Source: Rhodocyclaceae bacterium (GTDB lineage: Bacteria; Pseudomonadota; Gammaproteobacteria; Burkholderiales; Rhodocyclaceae). From it: DNA of 36,912 nucleotides. Location of the stretch: positions 1-36,912 of the forward strand of contig VEQD01000007.1 in the NCBI GenBank assembly GCA_018883385.1, given 5' to 3'. The notes below the pieces were generated by a model. The model did no database searches. It had not been told where the DNA came from and saw only the letters and a program-made list of their open reading frames with translations. The number at the start of each line of letters is the position of its first letter. Position 1 is the first letter of the stretch. Shown here piece after piece: positions 16,692-25,090 of the stretch. A program made the translations under genes and the position numbers.

Positions 16692-17264
16692 ATGCCGAAC
16701 CCAACGGATGAAAAATTCTATCGCAGTACACTGCGTACCCGCATGAAATCTTGGCGGCGCACGTTATCGGCCGCTGATCACGCCACTTATAGTCGGCGTA
16801 TGTGCGACATTCTGGAAGACCATTTCCATCCGCCGCCCTCGCCTTTTGCATTTTATGCCCCCATCACCAAAGAACCAGATATATCGCCGCTGATGCATGA
16901 ATGGTATGCCGCAGGGGTTGGTGTGTGCCTACCCCGTGTGGAGGAACCTTGCGCGCCACTGTCGTTTTATCTGTGGGATCCGAACATTCGACCAACACTC
17001 GATGAAGCAGGTATCGTCGCGCCACCGGCCAATCCCGACAAGCTTGTTACCCCGAAGATCCTATTCATTCCTTGTTTGGGACTCGACAAGAATGGTTATC
17101 GGCTGGGCTACGGCGGCGGCTATTACGACCGCACGCTACCCAATATGCCCGGGGTTCAAACCATCGGCGTACTATTTTCAGGACAGCTGCTCGATGACAT
17201 CCGGCCACAGGCGCATGACGTCCGGCTCGACGGCTGGATCACGGAAAAAGGTCTGGTGCTGTAA
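16692..17264 (+). CDS. fau: 5-formyltetrahydrofolate cyclo-ligase
   Basis: Converts 5-formyl-THF to 5,10-methenyl-THF with ATP (YgfA/MTHFS family), recycling a by-product of one-carbon metabolism. The 190-residue sequence starts with an Arg-rich segment (LRTRMKSWRRTLS), has FYAPITKEPDISPL in the mid part and the phosphate/ATP loop GYGGGYYDR (139-147), then IGVLFSGQLLDDI. In many proteobacteria the 6S RNA gene sits just upstream of this gene; here only 51 bases separate it from slt, leaving no room. It converges on a small membrane-protein gene with three bases between the stop codons. Confidence 0.93.
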   Translation: MPNPTDEKFYRSTLRTRMKSWRRTLSAADHATYSRRMCDILEDHFHPPPSPFAFYAPITKEPDISPLMHEWYAAGVGVCLPRVEEPCAPLSFYLWDPNIRPTLDEAGIVAPPANPDKLVTPKILFIPCLGLDKNGYRLGYGGGYYDRTLPNMPGVQTIGVLFSGQLLDDIRPQAHDVRLDGWITEKGLVL

Positions 17265-17267
17265 CCG

Positions 17268-17552
17268 TCAGTCTGTCTGATTTGGTGAACGCAGCACGAT
17301 GCCCGTCACCACAAACAAGATCGACGCCTCGATCAGCGCCAGCACCGCATCGTCTGCGTCGTAGAGGGACGTTTCGGCGGTGAAGAACGCCGTGTTGAGT
17401 ACGCGATCGAGGGCCACGACCAACAATAACGCCAACCAGAAGCGCAAGCCTCTCAAGCCGCCAGAGTGGGGCAACCGGGGAAACACGCGGCAACAGGACC
17501 ACCCAAGCAGCACCAACGCGCCAGCCAATACATAGAGGGTCGTCTCGTACAT
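17268..17552 (-). CDS. Small membrane protein of unknown function
   Basis: A 94-residue hydrophobic protein I do not recognise. Three membrane segments are visible: about residues 5-21 (LYVLAGALVLLGW), 36-55 (RFWLALLLVVALDRVLNTAF) and 71-89 (LALIEASILFVVTGIVL). An acidic loop lies between the second and third. It starts 11 bases after the ilvA stop on the same strand, with a weak AGAAAG before ATG, and so is probably transcribed with ilvA. The operon position and a sequence that would make sense as a membrane protein argue that it is a real gene. Amino-acid transport is possible but nothing in it shows that. Confidence 0.65.
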   Translation of the reverse strand: MYETTLYVLAGALVLLGWSCCRVFPRLPHSGGLRGLRFWLALLLVVALDRVLNTAFFTAETSLYDADDAVLALIEASILFVVTGIVLRSPNQTD

Positions 17553-17563
17553 CTTTCTGGCGC

Positions 17564-19117
17564 TTAGGCAAGGAAGAGGCGATACGCCGGGTTATCGGAC
17601 TCGTTACGATGGGGATAGCCGAGACCAGACAGAAAAGCCTCAAAAGCCACCATGTCGCTCGCTGGCACCTGGAAACCAACCAGGACGCGACCAAAGTCGG
17701 CACCATGGTTCCGGTAATGGAACAGGCTGATGTTCCAGCCCGCACTCATATTCTCCAGGAACCGCATCAACGCGCCCGGACGCTCCGGAAATTCAAACCG
17801 GTAGATCAGCTCCTGGGCTGATGTGCCCGCACCCTCGCGCGGTGTATGGCCACCGACCATATAACGCACGTGCAACTTGGCCATTTCATCGTCGGTCAAA
17901 TCGAGCGCCGGATAACCCTCTGCTTTGAGCATCTCGACCAGTGCTGTCACCTCGGCACGTTTGGCCGTTTGAATACCCACAAAAACATGCGCCGCGCCCG
18001 GATCGTTGTAACGGTAATTGAACTCGGTAATGCTGCGGTTGCCCAGTAGCGATAGGAATTTTCGATATGCGCCCGGTTTTTCCGGCAGTGTCACGGCCAG
18101 AATCGCCTCGCGTTGTTCGCCCAGCTCAGCGCGCTCAGCTACAAATCGAAGGCGATCAAAATTCATGTTGGCACCCGACGCGACGGCAACGAGTGTTTTG
18201 CTCTGCGCACCGGTCTTGGCAACCCAACGTTTCATACCAGCAACGGCCAATGCGCCGGCCGGTTCCAGCACGGAGCGCGTGTCTTCAAAGACATCTTTGA
18301 TTGCAGCACAAATGGCGTCGTTGTCGACCTGGATCATTTCATCCACATACTGTTCGGCGACTCGGAAACATTCGCTGCCCACTTCCTTGACGGCAGCGCC
18401 ATCGGCAAATAAGCCGACCTGATCCAGGCGGACGCGGTGGTGCGCAGCCAGCGAGCGGGTCATGGCATCGGCATCTACGGCCTCGACACCAATCACTTTA
18501 ATTTCCGGGCGCACCAATTTTACGGCGGCGGCAACACCCGCGATCAGTCCACCGCCCCCCACACAGCAGAAAATGGCGTCAATGGGTTTGGGATGCTGAC
18601 GCAGGATCTCCAGACCGACGGTGCCCTGACCGGCGATCACATCGGGGTCATCAAAGGGGTGTACAAAGGTTAATCCCTCTTCACGCTCCAATCGACGCGC
18701 TTCGTTGTAGGCATCATCAAACGAGTCGCCCAATAGCACCACTTCCCCACCGCGGGAGCGCACTGCATTCACCTTGATTCCCGGCGTCGTCGTTGGCATC
18801 ACAATCACGGCACGACAAGCCAACTTCTGCGCTGACAATGCCACACCCTGCGCATGGTTACCGGCCGAAGCTGCAACCACACCGCGCTTAAGGGCTTCTG
18901 CCGGCAACTTGGCCATCTTGTTATAAGCGCCGCGTAGCTTGAACGAAAAGACCGGTTGCTGGTCTTCGCGTTTGAAAAATACCGTATTGCCAAGCCTTGC
19001 CGACAAGTTTGGCGCGTAATCGAGAGAGGATTCGATGGCCACGTCGTAGACTTCCGCCCCTTCAATGCGACGCAGATAGTCGGTCAGTGGAAAAGGCACA
19101 TCGTTTTTGGCGGTCAT
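17564..19117 (-). CDS. ilvA: Threonine ammonia-lyase, biosynthetic (IlvA)
   Basis: Deaminates threonine to 2-oxobutanoate, the first step of isoleucine synthesis. The PLP lysine is Lys60 in SFKLRGAYN. ASAGNHAQG, the phosphate-binding GGGGL and SGANMNF are present. The C-terminal part has two ACT-like regulatory domains (starting near LAVTLPEKPGAYRKF and YRFEFPERPGALMRF), as expected for the isoleucine-inhibited biosynthetic form. Length is 517 residues, close to E. coli IlvA (514). ATG 19117 (MTAKND) is chosen; the frame runs to 19189 but the extra part has no similarity. A perfect TATAAT on the minus strand (19188-19193) lies about 70 bases upstream. Confidence 0.96.
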   Translation of the reverse strand: MTAKNDVPFPLTDYLRRIEGAEVYDVAIESSLDYAPNLSARLGNTVFFKREDQQPVFSFKLRGAYNKMAKLPAEALKRGVVAASAGNHAQGVALSAQKLACRAVIVMPTTTPGIKVNAVRSRGGEVVLLGDSFDDAYNEARRLEREEGLTFVHPFDDPDVIAGQGTVGLEILRQHPKPIDAIFCCVGGGGLIAGVAAAVKLVRPEIKVIGVEAVDADAMTRSLAAHHRVRLDQVGLFADGAAVKEVGSECFRVAEQYVDEMIQVDNDAICAAIKDVFEDTRSVLEPAGALAVAGMKRWVAKTGAQSKTLVAVASGANMNFDRLRFVAERAELGEQREAILAVTLPEKPGAYRKFLSLLGNRSITEFNYRYNDPGAAHVFVGIQTAKRAEVTALVEMLKAEGYPALDLTDDEMAKLHVRYMVGGHTPREGAGTSAQELIYRFEFPERPGALMRFLENMSAGWNISLFHYRNHGADFGRVLVGFQVPASDMVAFEAFLSGLGYPHRNESDNPAYRLFLA

Positions 19118-19183
19118 GGCAACTCTGGAAACTGTTGAAAAAGAACACGCCAGGCATCGCTGAAAACCCATACCGGCGCGTGA

Positions 19184-19213
19184 TTGCATTATACCGATGC
19201 GCTACAATACAAA
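19184..19213. promoter_or_regulatory. Back-to-back promoter elements of ilvA and the FAD/iron-sulfur oxidoreductase
   Basis: Minus strand: perfect -10 TATAAT at 19188-19193, about 70 bases before the ilvA ATG, with no strong -35. Plus strand: TACAAT at 19203-19208, about 50 bases before the oxidoreductase ATG. The two -10 elements are nine bases apart, so RNA polymerase could occupy only one at a time. The assignments are inferred from position and hexamer match. Confidence 0.5.
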
Positions 19214-19258
19214 ATCTGAAAATAGCCTTTGCAGGCCGCAATCAACCAGATCAAAATC

Positions 19259-22200
19259 ATGAATGCACGCCTACGCGAGATCCCCTACAACTACACCTCG
19301 TATTCTGACCGGGAGGTTGTCATTCGTCTGCTCGGCCAGGAGAACTGGGCGGTTCTGGATGCGCTACGCAGTGAACGTGTCACTGGCCGGTCGGCCCGGA
19401 TGTTGTATGAAGTTCTCGGCGACATTTGGGTGGTGCAACGAAATCCGTATCTGGAAGACGATCTACTGCAGAACCCGCAGCGCCAGTCAGCACTGATCTC
19501 GGCACTGCGCCATCGACTCGCAGAAATTGAAAAGCGCCGCGACGGAAATGAGAAAGTCGCGCAGCTGCTCAAAGCCACCAACGAAGCTATCAATCGTTTC
19601 GCCAAGCATCTGGATACGGCTGCGGCGCGCCGTCGCAAGGTGCTGCGCGCGCTCAGCAAACACACGCGCAAAGACAACATTGCTTTCGACGGACTCGCCC
19701 GCGTATCGCATGTGACCGATGCCACCGACTGGCGCGTTGAGTACCCGTTTGTGGTGCTCTATCCCGATACCGAAGAAGAGATTGGGCCGCTGGTGCGTGA
19801 CTGCATCAAACTGGGCCTGACCATTATTCCACGCGGAGGTGGCACGGGCTACACGGGTGGCGCCATCCCGCTAACGGCTGACTCGGTTGTCATTAACACC
19901 GAAAAACTCATTGATATTGCCCCGGTTGAATTCATCAACCTACCGGGTGTCGATCACCCGGTGGGGACAGTGCGCACGGGCGCTGGCGTGGTGACCAAAC
20001 GCGTTTCCGAAACCGCCGAACGCGCTGGTCTTGTCTTTGCCGTCGATCCGACATCAGCCGAAGCCTCCTGCATCGGTGGCAATATCGCGATGAATGCCGG
20101 TGGTAAAAAAGCCGTGCTGTGGGGTACTGCGCTCGACAACCTGGCCTGGTGGAAGATGGTTACACCAGATGGCAACTGGCTCGAGGTCGAACGCCTCGAC
20201 CACAACCTCGGCAAGATTCACGAACAGGAAACCGTTCGCTTCCGCCTGACACGGTTCGATGCCACGGGTAAGAAACATCTTGGCGAGGAAATACTCTCTC
20301 TCCCGGGTGCCGCCTGCCGTAAGATTGGCCTCGGCAAAGATGTAACCGACAAATTCCTCGGAGGCGTACCTGGCGTCCAAAAAGAGGGGACAGATGGCAT
20401 CATTGTTGCTGCCCGCTGGGTGCTGCACAAAATGCCAGCACACACGCGTACGGTCTGTCTGGAATTCTTTGGCCAGGTGCGCGAAGCTGTACCAGCCATC
20501 GTGGAAATTACTGATTACTTCAAACCCAACGGGGGCGGCCGCAATCTCGGCGTGCTTCTGGCCGGTCTGGAACACCTCGACGAACGCTACCTCAAGGCCG
20601 TAGGTTATGCCACCAAGGCCAAGCGCCATGGTCGACCCAAAATGGTGCTGATTGGCGACCTGGTTGGGGATGATGAAAAAGCCGTTATGCAGGCTGCCTC
20701 AGAAGTTGTGCGTATGTGCAATCTGCGTTCGGCTGAAGGTTTTATTGCCGTCAGTTCGGAACAACGCAAGAACTTCTGGCTAGACCGTTCGCGCACGGCT
20801 GCAATTTCGAAACACACCAACGCCTTCAAGCTGAATGAAGATGTCGTCATCCCGTTGCCGCGCATGGGTGATTACTGCGATGGTATCGAACGCATCAATA
20901 TCGAACTTTCGATCGCCAACAAGCTAGCACTGTGTGACGCCCTGACGAACTATCTCGGCGGCAACCTGGCTGTCGACGCGGGCGATGCCAATGTCGGCAA
21001 AGAGGTCCTAATCGGCGACCGTGCTCAGCGTGCCATGGAACTGATTGCTCAAGTGCGCACCCGCTGGCAGTGGCTGCTCGACCATCTGGACACCCCGTTG
21101 GCCCAAGCCGAAGCCTCCTTCGCCACACTGGGTGTGGTGGCGGGCCCGCTAGAGAACCAAGCCGCCAATCCGGTGCTCTTCCACCGTTTGCAGGATTACA
21201 GTGTTCGCGTCTCGTGGAAGCAGGAGCTCAAACCTGCGCTGGAAAGTATTTTCGACGGCAACGTCTATCGCCCGATTCTGGATCGGATCAACGCGATCCA
21301 CAAAGAAGTTCTGCGCGGTCGCGTCTTCGTCGCGCTGCACATGCATGCCGGTGACGGTAACGTACACACCAACCTGCCGGTCAATTCGGACAACTACCAG
21401 ATGCTGCAAACCGCCAACACGGCGGTCGACCGCATCATGCTGCTGGCGCGCTCACTGGATGGCGTCATCTCCGGCGAGCACGGTATCGGCATTACCAAGA
21501 TCGACTATCTGCAAGACGACGAGATGGCCGCCTTCTGGGCGTACAAGGAAAAGGTCGACCCCGAGGGTCACTTCAACCGCGGCAAACTGATGCGCGGCGG
21601 CAACCTCGATATGGCCTACACGCCGAGCTACAACCTGATTGGTAGCGAATCGATCGTGATGGAGCAATCAGGCATCGGCGAGATCTCGGAGATGGTCAAA
21701 GACTGTCTGCGTTGCGGCAAGTGCAAGCCCGTCTGCTCCACGCATGTGCCACGCGCCAATCTCCTCTACTCGCCACGCAACAAAATTCTCGGCACCTCGC
21801 TGCTCATCGAAGCTTTCCTTTACGAAGAACAGACCCGTCGCGGTGTCTCGCTTGCCCACTGGACAGAGTTTGATGACGTGGCCGCCCACTGCACCGTCTG
21901 TCACCGTTGCGAAAAACCCTGCCCAGTCGATATCGATTTTGGGGATGTCACCATCGCGATGCGGAACCTGCTGCGTAAGCAGGGCAAGCAGAAATTCAAT
22001 CCGGGTACGGCCGCAGCCATGGCCTTCCTGACCATCAAGGATCCGATGTTCATCAAGGGTATCCGTGAGGTCATGATCCGCTTTGGGTATGCCGCCCAAA
22101 ACAAGCTGTATCAGCTCGGCAAGTCCTTGCGCCTGATCCAGAACCAGGTACAACACCCGCCCGCTACCGTCCATAAACCGCCGGTACGCACCCAGATTAT

Positions 22201-23110
22201 TAACTTTATCAATAAGCCCATGCCGGGCAAGCTCCCCAAGCGGACGGCACGGGCATTATTGGATATTGAAGACGACAAGGTGATCCCGGTCATCCGGAAT
22301 CCGAAGCTCAGCGCAGAAGAATCGGAAGCGGTCTTCTACTTCCCGGGTTGCGGATCGGAGCGTCTGTTCTCGCAAGTCGGCCTCGCCACACAGGCCATGC
22401 TCTATCAAGTGGGTGCCACCACGGTGCTGCCACCGGGCTACCTCTGCTGCGGCTACCCGCAAACTTCTGCCGGCGAAGAAGACAAGGGCCAACGCATCAC
22501 GACAGACAACCGGGTGCTGTTCCATCGCGTTGCAAATACACTGAACTACCTCGACATCAAAACGGTGATCGTTTCCTGCGGCACCTGTATGGATCAGTTG
22601 CAGAAGTACGAGTTCGAACGGATCTTCCCGGGCTGTCGTCTGCTCGACATTCACGAGTATCTGATGGAGAAGGGCGTGAAGCTCGACGGTGTCGATGGCG
22701 TGCGCTACATGTACCACGATCCCTGCCACACGCCGATGAAGACCTACGCGCCGCTCAAGGTTGCCAGTGAACTGATGGGCACCAACGTACCGCTCAACGA
22801 TCGTTGCTGTGGTGAGTCAGGCACCCTGGCCGTGACACGGCCGGACATCTCGACCCAGGTGCGATTCCGTAAACAGGAAGAAATGGAGCAGGGTGCCAGT
22901 GCGCTCCGCGCCGATGGCTTTAACGGCCAAGTGAAGGTGCTAACATCGTGCCCGTCATGCCTGCAAGGCCTGTCACGCTTCCGCGACGATGCCGGCACCG
23001 ATGCCGACTATATCGTCGTCGAACTCGCCAAGAACATTCTGGGCGAGAACTGGATGGCGGAGTATGTGAGTCGTGCCAACACCGGCAGCATTGAACGCGT
23101 GCTGTTGTAA
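19259..23110 (+). CDS. Large FAD/4Fe-4S/CCG-domain oxidoreductase (DUF3683-type, lactate/glycolate dehydrogenase-like)
   Basis: A 1283-residue fusion that joins, in one chain, parts resembling GlcD and GlcF or D-lactate dehydrogenase and its iron-sulfur partner. Order: an N-terminal DUF3683-type region (about 1-150); a VAO-type FAD-binding domain with [10 protein letters not shown] and the segment [15 protein letters not shown]; an FAD-oxidase C-terminal domain with [13 protein letters not shown] and [10 protein letters not shown]; two 4Fe-4S motifs, [11 protein letters not shown] (about 817) and [12 protein letters not shown] (about 878); and two CCG modules (FPGCGSE...CCGYP, then SCGTC...CCGESGT and SCPSC). 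It probably oxidises a 2-hydroxy acid and passes electrons to the membrane chain; the substrate is unknown. ATG 19259 is used; an upstream in-frame TTG at 19229 is not needed. The architecture is common in Burkholderiales. Confidence 0.9.
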   Translation: MNARLREIPYNYTSYSDREVVIRLLGQENWAVLDALRSERVTGRSARMLYEVLGDIWVVQRNPYLEDDLLQNPQRQSALISALRHRLAEIEKRRDGNEKVAQLLKATNEAINRFAKHLDTAAARRRKVLRALSKHTRKDNIAFDGLARVSHVTDATDWRVEYPFVVLYPDTEEEIGPLVRDCIKLGLTIIPRGGGTGYTGGAIPLTADSVVINTEKLIDIAPVEFINLPGVDHPVGTVRTGAGVVTKRVSETAERAGLVFAVDPTSAEASCIGGNIAMNAGGKKAVLWGTALDNLAWWKMVTPDGNWLEVERLDHNLGKIHEQETVRFRLTRFDATGKKHLGEEILSLPGAACRKIGLGKDVTDKFLGGVPGVQKEGTDGIIVAARWVLHKMPAHTRTVCLEFFGQVREAVPAIVEITDYFKPNGGGRNLGVLLAGLEHLDERYLKAVGYATKAKRHGRPKMVLIGDLVGDDEKAVMQAASEVVRMCNLRSAEGFIAVSSEQRKNFWLDRSRTAAISKHTNAFKLNEDVVIPLPRMGDYCDGIERINIELSIANKLALCDALTNYLGGNLAVDAGDANVGKEVLIGDRAQRAMELIAQVRTRWQWLLDHLDTPLAQAEASFATLGVVAGPLENQAANPVLFHRLQDYSVRVSWKQELKPALESIFDGNVYRPILDRINAIHKEVLRGRVFVALHMHAGDGNVHTNLPVNSDNYQMLQTANTAVDRIMLLARSLDGVISGEHGIGITKIDYLQDDEMAAFWAYKEKVDPEGHFNRGKLMRGGNLDMAYTPSYNLIGSESIVMEQSGIGEISEMVKDCLRCGKCKPVCSTHVPRANLLYSPRNKILGTSLLIEAFLYEEQTRRGVSLAHWTEFDDVAAHCTVCHRCEKPCPVDIDFGDVTIAMRNLLRKQGKQKFNPGTAAAMAFLTIKDPMFIKGIREVMIRFGYAAQNKLYQLGKSLRLIQNQVQHPPATVHKPPVRTQIINFINKPMPGKLPKRTARALLDIEDDKVIPVIRNPKLSAEESEAVFYFPGCGSERLFSQVGLATQAMLYQVGATTVLPPGYLCCGYPQTSAGEEDKGQRITTDNRVLFHRVANTLNYLDIKTVIVSCGTCMDQLQKYEFERIFPGCRLLDIHEYLMEKGVKLDGVDGVRYMYHDPCHTPMKTYAPLKVASELMGTNVPLNDRCCGESGTLAVTRPDISTQVRFRKQEEMEQGASALRADGFNGQVKVLTSCPSCLQGLSRFRDDAGTDADYIVVELAKNILGENWMAEYVSRANTGSIERVLL

Positions 23111-23134
23111 CCTGGATTAACGTCCCAAGCCAAC

Positions 23135-23162
23135 AAGGGCAGCTGCGGCTGCCTTTGTTTTT
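23135..23162 (+). terminator. Rho-independent terminator of the FAD/iron-sulfur oxidoreductase
   Basis: AAGGGCAGC, loop TGCG, GCTGCCTTT, then GTTTTTG. The stem is nine pairs including one G-T. It lies 25 bases after the stop codon. Confidence 0.85.
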
Positions 23163-23178
23163 GCGCTGGTCGAAGCGA

Positions 23179-23361
23179 TCAAAGATCCGTCAAGTTGACG
23201 CCTTGTTTTTTGGCGAGCTCTTGAAAACTGGCAAACACACTCCGCTTTCGACGCTCGGCTTCTTCGGCATCGTTGTCCTGTGCCTCGCGACGGAGAATTT
23301 CCTCCGGGAGAATTTTGAGCAATTGCTCGAGCTCTTCGGTGGTGAAAACTTCTAGATTCAT
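23179..23361 (-). CDS. Small charged protein of unknown function
   Basis: A 60-residue protein starting MNLEVFTTEELEQLL. It is rich in Glu, Arg and Lys and is probably two helices. The middle (EILRREAQDNDAEEAERRKR) looks like an amphipathic or coiled-coil helix and the end reads FQELAKKQGVNLTDL. The ending recalls the linker of H-NS-like proteins, but no DNA-binding motif is present and I do not assign a family. The longer open frame to 23508 has no protein-like character. A -10-like TATACT lies on the minus strand at 23395-23400, 34 bases before ATG. No Shine-Dalgarno is obvious. It converges on the large oxidoreductase and is divergent from the HIT gene. Confidence 0.6.
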   Translation of the reverse strand: MNLEVFTTEELEQLLKILPEEILRREAQDNDAEEAERRKRSVFASFQELAKKQGVNLTDL

Positions 23362-23374
23362 AAAGGCTGGTTTT

Positions 23375-23402
23375 TTGCAGGAAGGTTCGGCCGAAGTATA
23401 GC
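23375..23402. promoter_or_regulatory. Divergent promoter-like elements around palindrome TTCGGCCGAA
   Basis: On the plus strand TTGCAG (23375-23380) is 16 bases before TATAGC (23397-23402). On the minus strand TATACT (23395-23400) would serve the 60-residue gene. A perfect 10-bp palindrome TTCGGCCGAA (23386-23395) lies between. The minus assignment is better placed; the plus one would give only a short RNA. Confidence 0.35.
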
Positions 23403-23427
23403 GAGAGGTGCTGAATTGCGCGAATAA

Positions 23428-23457
23428 CAAACCAACTTTGCAAGGTTTGGATTTTTT
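23428..23457 (+). terminator. Possible terminator in the 23362-23554 gap
   Basis: CAAACC (23428-23433), a 10-base loop, GGTTTG (23444-23449), then GATTTTTT. The stem is short and A/T-containing, so it is weak. No gene upstream on this strand needs it because the oxidoreductase already has a terminator. It could end a short unrecognised transcript. Confidence 0.3.
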
Positions 23458-23554
23458 GACCAGGTTCACCCTCTGAAACCCAGGCCTGGCGCGGCTTTGG
23501 TAAAGCAACGCTATACTGTGGCCTCTAACGCATCAAAACAAGCTCCGGAATACC

Positions 23555-23965
23555 ATGACCTCACCATGCCCGCTTTGCACGGCCTCAGACGAAGAAATTC
23601 TGTATCTTTCTGATTTATATAGAGTTATTTTTGTAAATGACCCAGATTGGCCGGGCTTTTGTCGCGTGATCCTCAACGATCACATGAGCGAGATGACAGA
23701 TCTGACAATGGAGGATCGTTCAGCCATCATGAGGGCGGTTTATGCCACCGAATTGATTTTGCGCGACCTGCTACACCCAGACAAAATCAACCTGGCGAGT
23801 TTAGGCAACGTCGTTCCCCATATTCATTGGCACGTGATCCCCCGGTGGAAAAATGACTCCCACTTTCCGGATCCGATCTGGGCCAGCCCTAAACGACCCT
23901 GGTCTAACAAACCTGCCGTGGATCAACAAGAGATCGCCAACAGACTCAAGGCCAGTCTCGGTTAA
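23555..23965 (+). CDS. HIT family hydrolase
   Basis: A 136-residue histidine-triad protein. NVVPHIHWHVIPRW carries the catalytic HxHxH (His89, His91, His93). The N-terminus has a CPLC pair, as in zinc-binding HIT proteins. Members hydrolyse nucleoside phosphoramidates or dinucleotides; the substrate is unknown here. ATG 23555 begins the conserved N-terminus. A TATACT hexamer at 23512-23517 may be its -10. The gene is followed after 29 bases by a parS site and converges with oxyR. Confidence 0.9.
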   Translation: MTSPCPLCTASDEEILYLSDLYRVIFVNDPDWPGFCRVILNDHMSEMTDLTMEDRSAIMRAVYATELILRDLLHPDKINLASLGNVVPHIHWHVIPRWKNDSHFPDPIWASPKRPWSNKPAVDQQEIANRLKASLG

Positions 23966-23994
23966 TTTGCTGTCATTCAAAAGAAGACGTCCGA

Positions 23995-24010
23995 TGTTTC
24001 ACGTGGAACA
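23995..24010. promoter_or_regulatory. parS site 1 (ParB-binding centromere)
   Basis: TGTTTCACGTGGAACA. Its reverse complement TGTTCCACGTGAAACA is exactly the consensus parS known from Bacillus subtilis and widely conserved. The symmetry extends to a 24-bp near-palindrome at 23991-24014 (arms CCGATGTT and AACATCGG). It lies in the 78-base gap between the HIT and oxyR stop codons. Confidence 0.9.
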
Positions 24011-24043
24011 TCGGGCGTTGTCGTTTCAGACGCGTTCAAAGAA

Positions 24044-24994
24044 TCATGACTTACTCGTGGAAACGCCCGGCAATGCACAAGACAATATGGCCTGGCGCAC
24101 CACGTCGATCGCCTTGGGACGCGGGAAGGTCGCGCGCCAGGCTAGGCCAACCGTGCGCCCAATGCCAGTACCGGCCGACCCCTTGGCAGATTTGACGTCA
24201 AAGGGCAGCACTTTCACCATGGGTTCGCGGCCAACCAGGGGATCCGCAGCCGAGCTCGGCATCACGGCTATACCGGCACCGCTAGCGACCATATGGCGAA
24301 TGGTTTCCAGAGAACTGCCTTCCAGCGACCCCGACAACCCCTCGGCGCGTTGTAAGCGGGGACAAGCTTCCAATACCTGCTCGCGGAAGCAGTTGCCGCT
24401 GCCTAACAACAGCAGGTTCTCGCCCTCGAGCTCGTCGTTCTTGATTGAATGGCGCATCGCCCAGGGGTGGGCAGCAGGCACCACGACCCGAAAGGGTTCC
24501 TCATAAACGACCTGACTCACCACACCGGGCATGACGACGGGTAGGGCCAAAACGAGCACATCCAGCTCGCCATCCTTAAGCGCAGGCAACAAGTTGGCCG
24601 TAAAGTCCTCTCGCAAAAAAAGGGGCATCTCCGGGGCCAGCCGATGTAGCACAGGAATCAGCGCGGGCAGCAAGTAGGGTGCAATGGTATAGATGACGCC
24701 CACACGTAGTGGCCCCTTAAGCGGGTCCCGATTCTGAGTGGCGATTTCTTCCAGGCGCAGGGTTTCGTCCAGCACCCGTCTAATCTGGGCAACTATTTCT
24801 TCCCCCAGAGGCGTCGTCCGGATCTCGGTGGCGCCCCGTTCAAACAGGGGCGCTCCGATCTGTTGTTCGACCTTTTTGATCGCGACGGAGAGGGTGGGCT
24901 GACTGACATGGCACAGATCGGCAGCACGGCCAAAATGACGCGTCTTATCCAAGGTGCTGATGTAGCGCATCTCCGTCAATGTCATTGTTGCCAT
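24044..24994 (-). CDS. oxyR: Hydrogen peroxide-sensing LysR-type regulator OxyR
   Basis: A 316-residue LysR-type regulator. The winged helix-turn-helix is in the first 65 residues (MTLTEMRYISTLDKTRHFGR, AADLCHVSQPTLSVAIKK). The ligand domain contains the peroxide-sensing pair Cys202 and Cys211 in GSGNCFREQVLEACP. They are nine residues apart, as are Cys199 and Cys208 of E. coli OxyR, and the upstream GVIYTIAPYLLP is also OxyR-type. Oxidation forms a disulfide and switches on peroxide-defence genes. ATG 24994 is preceded by AGGTGG on its strand; ATG 24985 (MTLTEM) is an alternative. Catalase or peroxiredoxin genes, usual neighbours, are absent. parS sites flank it on both sides. Confidence 0.93.
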   Translation of the reverse strand: MATMTLTEMRYISTLDKTRHFGRAADLCHVSQPTLSVAIKKVEQQIGAPLFERGATEIRTTPLGEEIVAQIRRVLDETLRLEEIATQNRDPLKGPLRVGVIYTIAPYLLPALIPVLHRLAPEMPLFLREDFTANLLPALKDGELDVLVLALPVVMPGVVSQVVYEEPFRVVVPAAHPWAMRHSIKNDELEGENLLLLGSGNCFREQVLEACPRLQRAEGLSGSLEGSSLETIRHMVASGAGIAVMPSSAADPLVGREPMVKVLPFDVKSAKGSAGTGIGRTVGLAWRATFPRPKAIDVVRQAILSCALPGVSTSKS

Positions 24995-25026
24995 GGTCCC
25001 ACCTGATTTAGAGAATCTGTCTCGAT

Positions 25027-25042
25027 GGTTTCACGTGGAACA
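25027..25042. promoter_or_regulatory. parS site 2 (ParB-binding centromere)
   Basis: GGTTTCACGTGGAACA, one mismatch from site 1 (first base G instead of T). It lies upstream of oxyR, 33 bases from its ATG, and shares the following ATCGG with site 1. Confidence 0.85.
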
Positions 25043-25064
25043 TCGGCGATTTGATTTCTGCCTA

Positions 25065-25080
25065 TGTTTCACGTGAAACA
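25065..25080. promoter_or_regulatory. parS site 3 (ParB-binding centromere)
   Basis: TGTTTCACGTGAAACA, a perfect 16-bp palindrome and a canonical parS form. It is 38 bases (start to start) from site 2 and lies between oxyR and the rsuA stop codon. Confidence 0.92.
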
Positions 25081-25090
25081 TGTACCGTAT

